Shown here: in pieces, positions 1 to 5,707 of the stretch
How positions within the stretch are numbered: position 1 is the first letter of the stretch
Layout of the letters: every line of letters begins with the position of its first letter
Source of the DNA: Candidatus Arcticimaribacter sp.
Lineage (GTDB): Bacteria > Bacteroidota > Bacteroidia > Flavobacteriales > Flavobacteriaceae
DNA: 7,671 bases
Assembly (NCBI GenBank): GCA_011526275.1
Contig: WTJP01000100.1
Location: 1 to 7,671, forward strand
Direction of reading: 5' to 3'
Program-made: the position numbers and the translations under genes
The notes under the pieces: model-generated
Database searches by the model: none
What the model was told of the DNA's origin: nothing
Seen by the model: the letters and a program-made list of their open reading frames with translations, nothing else

Positions 1-12
1 TTTAAAAAATGT

Positions 13-44
13 TTTGGGGAGTATGAAAAAGGACGTTATATTTG
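13..44 (+). promoter_or_regulatory. Bacteroidota-type promoter of the tRNA-Phe gene
   Basis: The -33 element TTTG lies at 13-16 and the -7 element TATATTTG at 37-44, an exact match to the TAnnTTTG consensus known for Bacteroidota housekeeping sigma factors. The spacing is 20 bases, within the usual range. Transcription would start near 49-52, a few bases before the mature tRNA at 57. The two matching elements and the position directly before a stable RNA gene make this a good call, though no start site has been measured. Confidence 0.7.
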
Positions 45-56
45 CACCACAATTGA

Positions 57-129
57 GGTACCTTAGCTCAGTTGGTAGAGCAAAGGACTGAAAATCCTTG
101 TGTCCCTGGTTCGATTCCTGGAGGTACCA
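57..129 (+). tRNA. tRNA-Phe (anticodon GAA)
   Basis: The 73-base sequence folds as a cloverleaf. The acceptor stem pairs GGTACCT (57-63) with AGGTACC (122-128), and A129 is the discriminator. The D arm is GCTC / GAGC. The anticodon stem AAGGA / TCCTT encloses the loop CTGAAAA, giving anticodon GAA for phenylalanine. The T loop is TTCGATT at 110-116. The 3' CCA is not encoded, since C130 is followed by A131, so it must be added after transcription. The T stem (105-109 with 117-121) has a T-T mismatch at its middle pair (107 and 119); the other four pairs are sound. It is transcribed alone, from the promoter at 13-44 to the terminator at 134-170. Confidence 0.97.
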
Positions 130-133
130 CATC

Positions 134-170
134 AAAACCCTGTTATCATTTGATTTCAGGGTTTTTTTTT
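134..170 (+). terminator. Rho-independent terminator after tRNA-Phe
   Basis: AAAACCCTG at 134-142 pairs perfectly with CAGGGTTTT at 157-165 around a 14-base loop, and the T run extends through 170. It begins five bases after the tRNA. Read on the minus strand, the same hairpin is followed by TTTT, so it may also stop transcripts of the gene at 202-1377, whose stop codon lies about 30 bases away. Confidence 0.85.
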
Positions 171-201
171 GAAGTGGTTGTACTTATACACCAAAAATCA
201 C

Positions 202-1377
202 TCAATTTATCCTGATGACTTTCATTCTTTTATCTAAGGGATCAACTCCATAGAAAAAAAACTTTCTATGATAGATTTTATAGTATTGCTCGTCAATGCT
301 TTCTAAGTCTTTTCTTAATTTCCCTTTGAGGGTTTCATGGCTTAAACTATTTGGATAAAGTTTATACAGATCCTTAAAACTGGATGTGTTATTATTTTCT
401 TGTATGTACTTGATTATACTAAGTTGATGTGGATTCAATGACCTTTTCCAACTCCTCATGTTATAATATTTACGCAGCGCTAGTAACACTAAAATGAAAA
501 GAACAAAAAGCAAGCTTATCTGCAGTATGTTATCACCTTGGGATAATTGTATTTTTTCTTTGAAAGTCAGAGGTCCTAAAAGACTACTTTTTGACAAGCT
601 AACTGATTCTTTGTCATAATAAACGCGCATATCATCTCCTTCATCCTCGAGCTTTATTGCATTATGAAAAATGGAAGATTTGTATTCTTTATAGACCAAA
701 ATTTCTTCTTTATCGAAATCATAAACAACTAAATCATCACCTAGGATATAAGCTTGTTCCCCTAAATTGAAAAATTTAGATTTTTCCGATATCAATTCTT
801 TCACCGCATCAGGTGTTATAAGTTGATTCCATCTTTCTGCACCAAAGTCATATCTCCAAAAATCATTTATAATACGATCTGAAACTTTCTTGGTTTTAGG
901 ATCAAACTTTTGAGCGGTACCTGGCCCAACATATAGTTTATCATTTCCTATACCTCCCAACATAAACCTCCTAGGTGTTGGAGAATTTTCCAAAGCGTTG
1001 GGCAAAATCAACTCCCAAGTTCCTTTTGGCCGATAGAACCGAATTAAACTATTATTGAACTGAAAAATTCCATAACCACCAAAACTGTATAATTCATTAT
1101 TGTAAACGAAATTTAGAGAACCATAACGTGTTTTAAATGAAAATGACCTATCAATTCTTGTAAGCGAATCACATAAATATTGAAAAACTTTTCCGCCCCC
1201 CTTTTCAATGAGAAAACTATTGTTGTTTACAGGGAAATCTAGATTTTTTTCCCTCAAATCATACCATGTTAAACAAGTATTTTGAGCGTTTAATTTGGAC
1301 AGAAAAAAAAAAGAAAGAAATAAAAACGTTAGACGAAAAAAAATAGGGTGAAATAGGGTCAATATTGATTTTTGCAT
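202..1377 (-). CDS. Exported Kelch-type protein with one membrane helix and a cytoplasmic tail, possible membrane-bound regulator
   Basis: This 391-residue protein starts with a long hydrophobic signal sequence (about 1-31, ending Leu-Asn-Ala-Gln). The extracytoplasmic part contains two recognisable Kelch-like repeats. The first is near residues 94-121, with Asn-Glu-Leu-Tyr, Phe-Gly-Gly and a closing Trp-Glu-Leu. The second is near 145-186, with Asp-Lys-Leu-Tyr-Val, Asn-Asp-Phe-Trp-Arg-Tyr-Asp and Trp-Asn-Gln-Leu. Kelch repeats form beta-propeller blades; the remaining blades are too diverged for me to mark. A single hydrophobic helix lies at about 284-303, followed by basic residues, so the last 88 residues should be cytoplasmic. 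That tail looks like two helices, a basic helix (about 346-365) and a beta hairpin, which suggests a winged helix but is not proof. The gene is divergent from the lipoprotein gene, 44 bases away. The reading frame is secure and the architecture fairly so. The function is unknown: sensing outside and acting on DNA inside is inferred. Confidence 0.85.
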   Translation of the reverse strand: MQKSILTLFHPIFFRLTFLFLSFFFLSKLNAQNTCLTWYDLREKNLDFPVNNNSFLIEKGGGKVFQYLCDSLTRIDRSFSFKTRYGSLNFVYNNELYSFGGYGIFQFNNSLIRFYRPKGTWELILPNALENSPTPRRFMLGGIGNDKLYVGPGTAQKFDPKTKKVSDRIINDFWRYDFGAERWNQLITPDAVKELISEKSKFFNLGEQAYILGDDLVVYDFDKEEILVYKEYKSSIFHNAIKLEDEGDDMRVYYDKESVSLSKSSLLGPLTFKEKIQLSQGDNILQISLLFVLFILVLLALRKYYNMRSWKRSLNPHQLSIIKYIQENNNTSSFKDLYKLYPNSLSHETLKGKLRKDLESIDEQYYKIYHRKFFFYGVDPLDKRMKVIRIN

Positions 1378-1421
1378 CTAAAAAATAGTTTACTCCTAAA
1401 TTTAGACTATAAAACTATACC
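1378..1421. promoter_or_regulatory. Divergent promoter region with operator-like repeats
   Basis: This 44-base gap separates the start codons of the Kelch-type gene and the lipoprotein gene. It contains the inverted repeat ATAGTTT (1385-1391) / AAACTAT (1412-1418) and, between the arms, the palindrome TAAATTTA (1397-1404). ACTATA occurs twice as a direct repeat, at 1406-1411 and 1414-1419. For the plus strand, TTTG at 1371-1374 and TAAATTTA form a promoter candidate with 22-base spacing and one mismatch in the -7 box, leaving a leader of about 10 bases. On the minus strand TAGTTTTA (1417 down to 1410) resembles a -7 box, but I see no -33 partner. No strong ribosome binding site precedes either start. 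The repeats are visible facts; their use as an operator is inferred. Confidence 0.4.
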
Positions 1422-3425
1422 ATGAAAAAATTAGTGCTCTTTTTATCTTTTTTTGCTTTTTTAAACTGTTCAAAAGAAGAAAGTGTTACACCAACTGAAC
1501 AAACCCCACAGTACACTATTACCATATCATCAACAACTGGAGGTGCTGTAAGCACCCCCGGAGGTACCTATAATTCGGGTGCTGTGGTAACTGTTACAGC
1601 AACACCAGAAGAGGGCTATCGATTTACAGGCTGGACGGGTAGTAACTCCTTAGAGCCTACGCTAACCATTACGCTAAGTCAAAATCAGAGTTTAGTCGCT
1701 AATTTCGAAAGAGTATTTGAGTTAGAAAACAATATTCAAGGAAACTGGATAATTGATTCCTCTAGTACTTCGGGAAAAACAAGCTGTAATATCTTTAACC
1801 TAACCTTTACGAATACAGGAGAATTTACCATAGTATATTCTGGAGGTATAGAAACTGGGAACTATGAAGTTACGAGTGAAACCGATATTACATTAGGAAC
1901 CGTTGGAGCAATAACAGAAATTGCCATTATCGATGGTGTAATTACATTTAATATAACCATAGTTCAATGTGTAGTTAGTGCTGAAGGAGAGCGAAATGAA
2001 GAGTATGTAGAAGGTGGATGTGCTAATTTCTTAGAATGTTTCTCGGGCACTTATGTGTACTTAAATCCTCAAATTATTGAACCGTGTCAAAATATGACCT
2101 ACGAAAAATTTTCAAATGACATCAATAACAAATGGATGGAATACATCATTGATCGATGTGACTATGACAATAAATTGTGTAGAAGCTATTACAGCAATTT
2201 AACCAATTCATCTGATGTTGATTCAGGAGATTTCTTGGTTGGGGGATTAAACAATACTGGTTATTTGAGCGACACTGAAATACTAGAATTAGGATATGAC
2301 TATGTTATCTATACATATCAATTGAGAAGACAGGACCCCAACGAAGATGTTTTAACTGTATATATTATTCGTATTGGGACTGACAACGGTTTAGTAGGGG
2401 TTTCTAGTCTTGACTATGAGTATATTTCAGAGCTTAGAGATAATCGTCAAAATGAACCACAAGAAATAAATTATGTTCTAGAAACTGAACCTATTTTTGA
2501 TACTATTGATGAAACAGCAAATTGTGATAGTTGCTTGTTCTATGATACCAATGCAAATAGAGGCTGTGATAATATTTTTATTTCAATTGAAGATAAGGTT
2601 GCCGAATCATCCTTTTACACCAATAATGGATATATCCAACACGATATCACCATAGGAGAACCCATTTCGCTCCCAAATAACGAAGTTTTTTATGTTGCAG
2701 CAGAATACCCTATTCTTGAACCTGCATGGGCGACACACATCAGCAATTGGGGAATTCCTAGTCAAGGGGCAATTAGAGTGGTTTTGGTTAAAGACCCTAC
2801 AAAAACAGGAGACAATTACAATCACGAAGAAAGCCCAGAAAGGTTTTATCTTCATTACCGCTATGAAGACAAACGCTTTCTTTATGCAATTGACCCTAAA
2901 GTAGAGAGTGTGCCTCAAGACGATACGGTTTGGACCTATCAACAACCCAACGCAGAAGGAATCATTTCAGGAGAAATAAATGATCTTTGGGCATCGTTCA
3001 TTTCCTATGTTGAAGATCCAGAAAATTCACACAACGCATTAAATTTTATGGAGCGATACAACAATACTACATGGTATGACGGAACTGGACAATATCTTTA
3101 CCTTAGAAATAACCCAAACAACTTTTTAAAAACCGTGGAAATTGGGGCACAACTACCTTGTTTTACCTATAATACCGATACATTTAACTACTTCGTAAAT
3201 GGGTCATTTACCCCAGCAACACTATCGGTTTACCTGCTTGATAAAAATAATTTTGCTTATAACATAAATTACACATCCGATGGAGTAGCCACTACAGAAG
3301 TTGTTACCTATACTTTGTTACCTAATAACACGCTTAGAGAACAATATAGCTTGCCCAATAGCGAGAGTTTTACAGAAACAATTTATACCATATCAAATTT
3401 TGACACCAATACCGTTTGTCCCTAA
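1422..3425 (+). CDS. Probable surface lipoprotein with InlB-B-like repeat and lipocalin-like domain
   Basis: The 667-residue product has a lipoprotein signal peptide, with Phe-Leu-Asn before Cys16, which would be the lipidated residue. Ser-Lys-Glu-Glu follows the cysteine and resembles the acidic signal that sends Bacteroidota lipoproteins to the cell surface. Residues about 31-96 look like one divergent InlB B-repeat unit: a Tyr-Thr-Ile-Thr strand, a Gly-rich turn, Gly-Tyr-Arg-Phe-Thr-Gly-Trp and a closing Val-Ala-Asn-Phe. Residues about 104-183 resemble the lipocalin-like beta domain common in flavobacterial lipoproteins, starting with Gln-Gly-Asn-Trp. I cannot assign residues 184-667. They are rich in Asn, Asp and Tyr and contain ten cysteines (200, 206, 222, 246, 253, 368, 371, 382, 580, 666), suggesting disulfides; Cys368 and Cys371 form a CxxC pair. 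No T9SS sorting domain is apparent. Role unknown; adhesion or ligand binding would fit but is not shown. Base composition is AT-rich like the Kelch-type gene and unlike the genes to the right. Confidence 0.9.
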   Translation: MKKLVLFLSFFAFLNCSKEESVTPTEQTPQYTITISSTTGGAVSTPGGTYNSGAVVTVTATPEEGYRFTGWTGSNSLEPTLTITLSQNQSLVANFERVFELENNIQGNWIIDSSSTSGKTSCNIFNLTFTNTGEFTIVYSGGIETGNYEVTSETDITLGTVGAITEIAIIDGVITFNITIVQCVVSAEGERNEEYVEGGCANFLECFSGTYVYLNPQIIEPCQNMTYEKFSNDINNKWMEYIIDRCDYDNKLCRSYYSNLTNSSDVDSGDFLVGGLNNTGYLSDTEILELGYDYVIYTYQLRRQDPNEDVLTVYIIRIGTDNGLVGVSSLDYEYISELRDNRQNEPQEINYVLETEPIFDTIDETANCDSCLFYDTNANRGCDNIFISIEDKVAESSFYTNNGYIQHDITIGEPISLPNNEVFYVAAEYPILEPAWATHISNWGIPSQGAIRVVLVKDPTKTGDNYNHEESPERFYLHYRYEDKRFLYAIDPKVESVPQDDTVWTYQQPNAEGIISGEINDLWASFISYVEDPENSHNALNFMERYNNTTWYDGTGQYLYLRNNPNNFLKTVEIGAQLPCFTYNTDTFNYFVNGSFTPATLSVYLLDKNNFAYNINYTSDGVATTEVVTYTLLPNNTLREQYSLPNSESFTETIYTISNFDTNTVCP

Positions 3426-3493
3426 AATTGAGTCTTAAATAGGATTACAACTTATTGATGCACTAATTTATTTGTGAATACCATTATCTTGGG

Positions 3494-3508
3494 AATTGCA
3501 TGGCAATT
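3494..3508. repeat. Short hairpin, six-base arms
   Basis: AATTGC (3494-3499) and GCAATT (3503-3508) are perfect inverted repeats around a three-base loop. There is no T run after the stem on either strand, so it is not a standard terminator. It lies about 70 bases past the lipoprotein stop codon, where it might stabilise the end of the transcript. Its role is unknown and chance is possible. Confidence 0.35.
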
Positions 3509-3510
3509 AA

Positions 3511-3542
3511 TTGATCTAAAAGCACTCAGTACGTTATATTTT
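3511..3542 (+). promoter_or_regulatory. Candidate promoter upstream of the hydrolase operon
   Basis: TTG at 3511-3513 and TATATTTT at 3535-3542 match the Bacteroidota -33 and -7 elements with 21-base spacing and one mismatch (last base T in place of G). Eleven bases, ACGTTATATTT, are identical to those around the -7 box of the tRNA-Phe promoter (33-43 compared with 3531-3541). Transcription would begin near 3548 and give a leader of about 150 bases before the ATG at 3699. A second, weaker option is TACTTTTG at 3621-3628, which fits the -7 consensus exactly but lacks a -33 partner. Confidence 0.4.
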
Positions 3543-3616
3543 TTTAGAGTAACAGGCTGATAATTTGTTTAACCTAAGTCAGTTTCGGAAAGTCGTATAG
3601 AAGAAATCATCTCTTT

Positions 3617-3649
3617 GGATTACTTTTGACAAAATTTGTAAAGTAACCC
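3617..3649. repeat. Long imperfect inverted repeat before the hydrolase operon
   Basis: The left arm TTACTTT (3620-3626) plus ACAAA (3629-3633) is complementary to TTTGT (3635-3639) plus AAAGTAA (3640-3646). Twelve pairs form, with a two-base bulge (TG, 3627-3628) and one central base. Two further G-C pairs (3617-3618 with 3648-3649) flank one mismatch. The repeat covers TACTTTTG (3621-3628), an exact -7 consensus, and lies 50 bases before the start codon. No T run follows, so termination is unlikely. An operator or a 5' leader hairpin would fit. Confidence 0.5.
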
Positions 3650-3698
3650 TTGTAAGCTAGTGTTCCGCTTAGGACACTATATCGATGCTATTATCCGA

Positions 3699-4817
3699 AT
3701 GAAAATTTTAAAAACGTTGATTCTCTTTTTCTCCTTAGCGTTTACCGCACTTCTACTCATTTACCTGCTTGTTATGCGCTTTGTTCCCGCTTTTGGCGGC
3801 GATTTAACCGCTGAACAAAAACAGCAATTCAAACAACAAGAGAATTTCCAAAACGGGAAGTTCGTCAACCGAAGAGCCGTGCCCGAACCCCTCAACCTCG
3901 CTAAGTTTTTCGAATTGGGCTACGCTTTTTTCACCACCAAGGTAGTCAATGGGAAACCTGCCACTGCCCCAGAGGTGATTACAATAGATAAAACCGAAAT
4001 GGAACAATACACCGAAACCCGCTTGTTTTGGTTTGGCCATTCTACTTTTTTAGTGCAGCACCAAGGGAAGAATATCCTCATCGACCCCATGTTTGGTCAA
4101 GTACCTGCGCCCATGGATTTTTTGGGAGATAAACGCTTCAACGACAGCCTCCCGCTCCCACCCCACGACCTTCCAAAAATAGATTATGTCGTTTTCTCCC
4201 ACGACCACTACGACCATTTGGATTACCAATCGGTGCTTCAAATCAAAGACAAGGTGGGACAGTTCTTGTGTCCACTAGGATTGGGGAATCATCTACGTCG
4301 TTGGGGAGTGGAAGAAAATAAAATCATTGAATTGAATTGGTGGGAAGAGAAAAAAAGCGAAGCCTTTAGTTTTGCCTGCACCCCGGCACAACATTTTTCG
4401 GGAAGAAAATTCTCCAACGGACAAGAAACCCTTTGGGCTTCTTGGGTGATACAAGCTGAGGGGTTATCCCTCTATTTTAGTGGAGACAGCGGCTATGACA
4501 CCCATTTCAAAAGCATAGGAGAAAAATACGGTCCATTTGACCTGGCCTTGGTAGAGTGTGGGCAATACAACAAATTATGGCCCGATGTACACATGTTCCC
4601 GCAAGAAACCGTGCAGGCGGGTATTGATCTAAAGGCCGAGAAAATAATCCCCATCCATTGGGGAGCTTTTAAACTGGCCATGCACCCCTGGAATGAACCA
4701 CCACTTGTCGCCGCAAAAGAGGCGAAAGAAAAAGGAATTCCCATTGAAATTCCCAAAATTGGTCAAGCCATCCAACTTGATTCCCTCGTAGCCACGCAAG
4801 GCGAGTGGTACAAATAG
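3699..4817 (+). CDS. Membrane-anchored metallo-beta-lactamase-fold hydrolase, NAPE-PLD type
   Basis: The 372-residue protein begins with an uncleaved-looking hydrophobic segment (about 2-27) and a linker rich in Gln and Lys; the hydrolase domain spans about 107-360. The metal site is complete. His168-x-His170-x-Asp172-His173 lie in the signature Ser-His-Asp-His-Tyr-Asp-His-Leu-Asp, His232 in Cys-Thr-Pro-Ala-Gln-His, Asp263 in Ser-Gly-Asp-Ser-Gly and His320 in Pro-Ile-His-Trp-Gly. The order and surroundings match the two-zinc site of N-acyl-phosphatidylethanolamine phospholipase D and the related bacterial RomA/UlaG-like proteins. NAPE-PLD enzymes cleave a phosphodiester in N-acylated phospholipids, so a membrane lipid substrate is plausible, but the family includes other hydrolases and the substrate is not established. 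The anchor suggests the catalytic domain faces the periplasm. The acetyltransferase gene follows after 13 bases, probably in one operon. I chose the ATG at 3699 over the in-frame GTG at 3660. The start overlaps the TGA of a five-codon frame at 3685-3702. Confidence 0.92.
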   Translation: MKILKTLILFFSLAFTALLLIYLLVMRFVPAFGGDLTAEQKQQFKQQENFQNGKFVNRRAVPEPLNLAKFFELGYAFFTTKVVNGKPATAPEVITIDKTEMEQYTETRLFWFGHSTFLVQHQGKNILIDPMFGQVPAPMDFLGDKRFNDSLPLPPHDLPKIDYVVFSHDHYDHLDYQSVLQIKDKVGQFLCPLGLGNHLRRWGVEENKIIELNWWEEKKSEAFSFACTPAQHFSGRKFSNGQETLWASWVIQAEGLSLYFSGDSGYDTHFKSIGEKYGPFDLALVECGQYNKLWPDVHMFPQETVQAGIDLKAEKIIPIHWGAFKLAMHPWNEPPLVAAKEAKEKGIPIEIPKIGQAIQLDSLVATQGEWYK

Positions 4818-4830
4818 GCTAGAAGTAGCG

Positions 4831-5421
4831 ATGGAAGATGTACACATCATTGAGGTAACCGAAGAAAACCTGGAACGCTGCCAACCGCTATGCGATGCCT
4901 TAATGCAATTCCAAGCCGAGAAAAGCAAACTGCATCGAGAAATTCTTGCCGCTATGAATTTTGAAAACCGACTTAAAGCAAGTTTTCTTTCTTCACAAAA
5001 CAAATTACTCCTCTTAGCCGAATACCGTGGCGAAGCCATTGGCTATGCCTATGCTAACACCTACTTTATGACAGAAGAAGGGCGCTATTTTTTACCCGAT
5101 TGGTTAGCGGCGATATACAAAAAGGGGCAGCTTGTTTTTTATCCCGAACACCAAAACTTCCCTGCCAACATTGGGGTGTTCAATAACCTTTATGTACTTC
5201 CCAACCATCACGGAAAAGGGGTAGGACTAACCCTGGCCAAGCGGCTCATGGACTGGCTGTACCAAAGCGAAACAGACGACCTTTATGTTTACATCTCCAA
5301 CGGCAATGAAGAGAGCATGGCACCCTTTTACCAACAATTGGGCTTTGCGTACAGTCATGCTGTTTTAGGTGGTTTTATTTTCGCCTACCACCAAAAGCGG
5401 CCTAAAAATTATTCCGTTTAA
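4831..5421 (+). CDS. GNAT-family N-acetyltransferase
   Basis: This 196-residue protein has the GNAT layout, with an N-terminal helix pair (about 11-50), a beta strand with Leu-Leu-Leu-Ala-Glu-Tyr at 60-65, and the acetyl-CoA-binding motif A at about 119-140. In that motif Leu-Tyr-Val-Leu-Pro precedes Asn125-His-His-Gly128-Lys-Gly130-Val-Gly. The usual consensus is Gln/Arg-x-x-Gly-x-Gly/Ala, so Asn replaces the first residue here while the glycines that bind the pyrophosphate are kept. Motif B follows at about 163-172 with Ala-Pro-Phe-Tyr-Gln-Gln-Leu-Gly-Phe. The protein would be cytoplasmic and transfer an acyl group from acyl-CoA to an amine; the acceptor cannot be told from sequence. The gene starts 13 bases after the hydrolase stop codon with no promoter between them, so co-transcription is likely. 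Its stop lies 15 bases from that of the convergent CDGSH gene. Confidence 0.92.
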   Translation: MEDVHIIEVTEENLERCQPLCDALMQFQAEKSKLHREILAAMNFENRLKASFLSSQNKLLLLAEYRGEAIGYAYANTYFMTEEGRYFLPDWLAAIYKKGQLVFYPEHQNFPANIGVFNNLYVLPNHHGKGVGLTLAKRLMDWLYQSETDDLYVYISNGNEESMAPFYQQLGFAYSHAVLGGFIFAYHQKRPKNYSV

Positions 5422-5436
5422 AACTACTCCAGCGAA

Positions 5437-5610
5437 TTATTGGGGCTTGTGTGCTCCATCGCAAAAGGGCATGTTTTCCGACTTTCCACAACCGCACAAA
5501 GAGAATCGCGGACCGTGTTCAATGGGGTTTCCTTCCTCATCGGTCAAATTAATCTCACCACGTACCACTATGGGTCCTGCTGTTTTTCTAAATATACTGG
5601 GTTGACTCAT
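5437..5610 (-). CDS. CDGSH iron-sulfur domain protein (small, single domain)
   Basis: On the minus strand an ATG at 5610-5608 opens a 57-codon frame that ends at TAA (5439-5437). Residues 39-54 hold the complete CDGSH signature: Cys39-x-Cys41-x-x-Ser44-x-x-x-Pro48-x-Cys50-Asp51-Gly52-Ala-His54. The three cysteines and the histidine are the known ligands of a 2Fe-2S cluster in the mitoNEET/CISD family. Those clusters are redox-active and labile, and family members are linked to iron or redox handling. The upstream part (Gly-Pro-Ile-Val-Val-Arg-Gly-Glu-Ile) is a typical N-terminal strand of short bacterial members. There is no signal peptide or membrane segment, so it should be a cytoplasmic dimer. 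The gene is convergent with the acetyltransferase gene (15-base gap) and divergent from the propeller gene (97-base gap), so it is probably transcribed alone. The intact motif makes the family secure; its cellular role here is unknown. Confidence 0.93.
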   Translation of the reverse strand: MSQPSIFRKTAGPIVVRGEINLTDEEGNPIEHGPRFSLCGCGKSENMPFCDGAHKPQ

Positions 5611-5707
5611 TCTTTATTTTTTCACCAAGATATAAAAGTGCAGGAAATCAAAGAAACACTTGATTTGCCTTTTTTAACTACATTTAAGGAACCTAAATAA
5701 TTTGACA
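5611..5707. promoter_or_regulatory. Divergent intergenic region between CDGSH and propeller genes
   Basis: Both neighbours must be transcribed outward from these 97 bases. For the propeller gene, TTG at 5660-5662 and TACATTTA at 5679-5686 (one mismatch to TAnnTTTG) are spaced 16 bases, slightly short. For the CDGSH gene on the minus strand, TTTG (5652-5649) and TATCTTGG (5632-5625, one mismatch) are also spaced 16 bases. AAGGA at 5686-5690 is too far from the ATG at 5708 for a normal ribosome binding site. These are weak candidates only. Confidence 0.3.

Larger units (their letters stand above)
3426..3698. other. Non-coding gap between lipoprotein gene and hydrolase operon
   Basis: These 273 bases contain no credible gene on either strand; all ATG-initiated frames close within a few codons. 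No rho-independent terminator is visible after the lipoprotein stop codon at 3425. The gap carries a small hairpin at 3494-3508, a promoter candidate at 3511-3542 and a long inverted repeat at 3617-3649, each listed separately. The in-frame GTG at 3660 would extend the downstream protein by 13 residues. I place the start at the ATG at 3699 because that puts Met-Lys-Ile-Leu-Lys directly before the hydrophobic segment. Confidence 0.6.

Noticed and set aside
23..91. ATG-initiated 22-codon frame preceded by GGGGAG
   Set aside because: It runs through the tRNA promoter and into the anticodon stem; the tRNA fully explains this stretch and the peptide resembles nothing.
1558..1567. GGAGGTACC matches the 3' end of the tRNA-Phe gene and could be an att site
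   Set aside because: Only nine bases match, part of them the self-complementary GGTACC. The copy lies inside the lipoprotein gene, encoding the Gly-rich turn of the InlB-B-like repeat, and there is no integrase nearby.
2607..2945. 112-codon minus-strand frame inside the lipoprotein gene
   Set aside because: It lies wholly within the convincing 667-codon gene on the other strand and its product has no recognisable domain.
3660..3698. GTG start giving a 385-residue hydrolase
   Set aside because: It would place 13 extra residues with charged positions before the membrane segment; the ATG at 3699 gives a normal Met-Lys-rich start. It is not excluded.
4493..5039. Minus-strand frames of 87 and 136 codons across the hydrolase and acetyltransferase genes
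   Set aside because: Both are opposite strongly supported genes with complete family motifs and show no domain of their own.
5369..5700. Two overlapping plus-strand frames of 78 and 86 codons after the acetyltransferase gene
   Set aside because: They are antisense to the CDGSH gene, whose intact metal-binding signature shows the minus strand is the coding one; their products look like no protein family.
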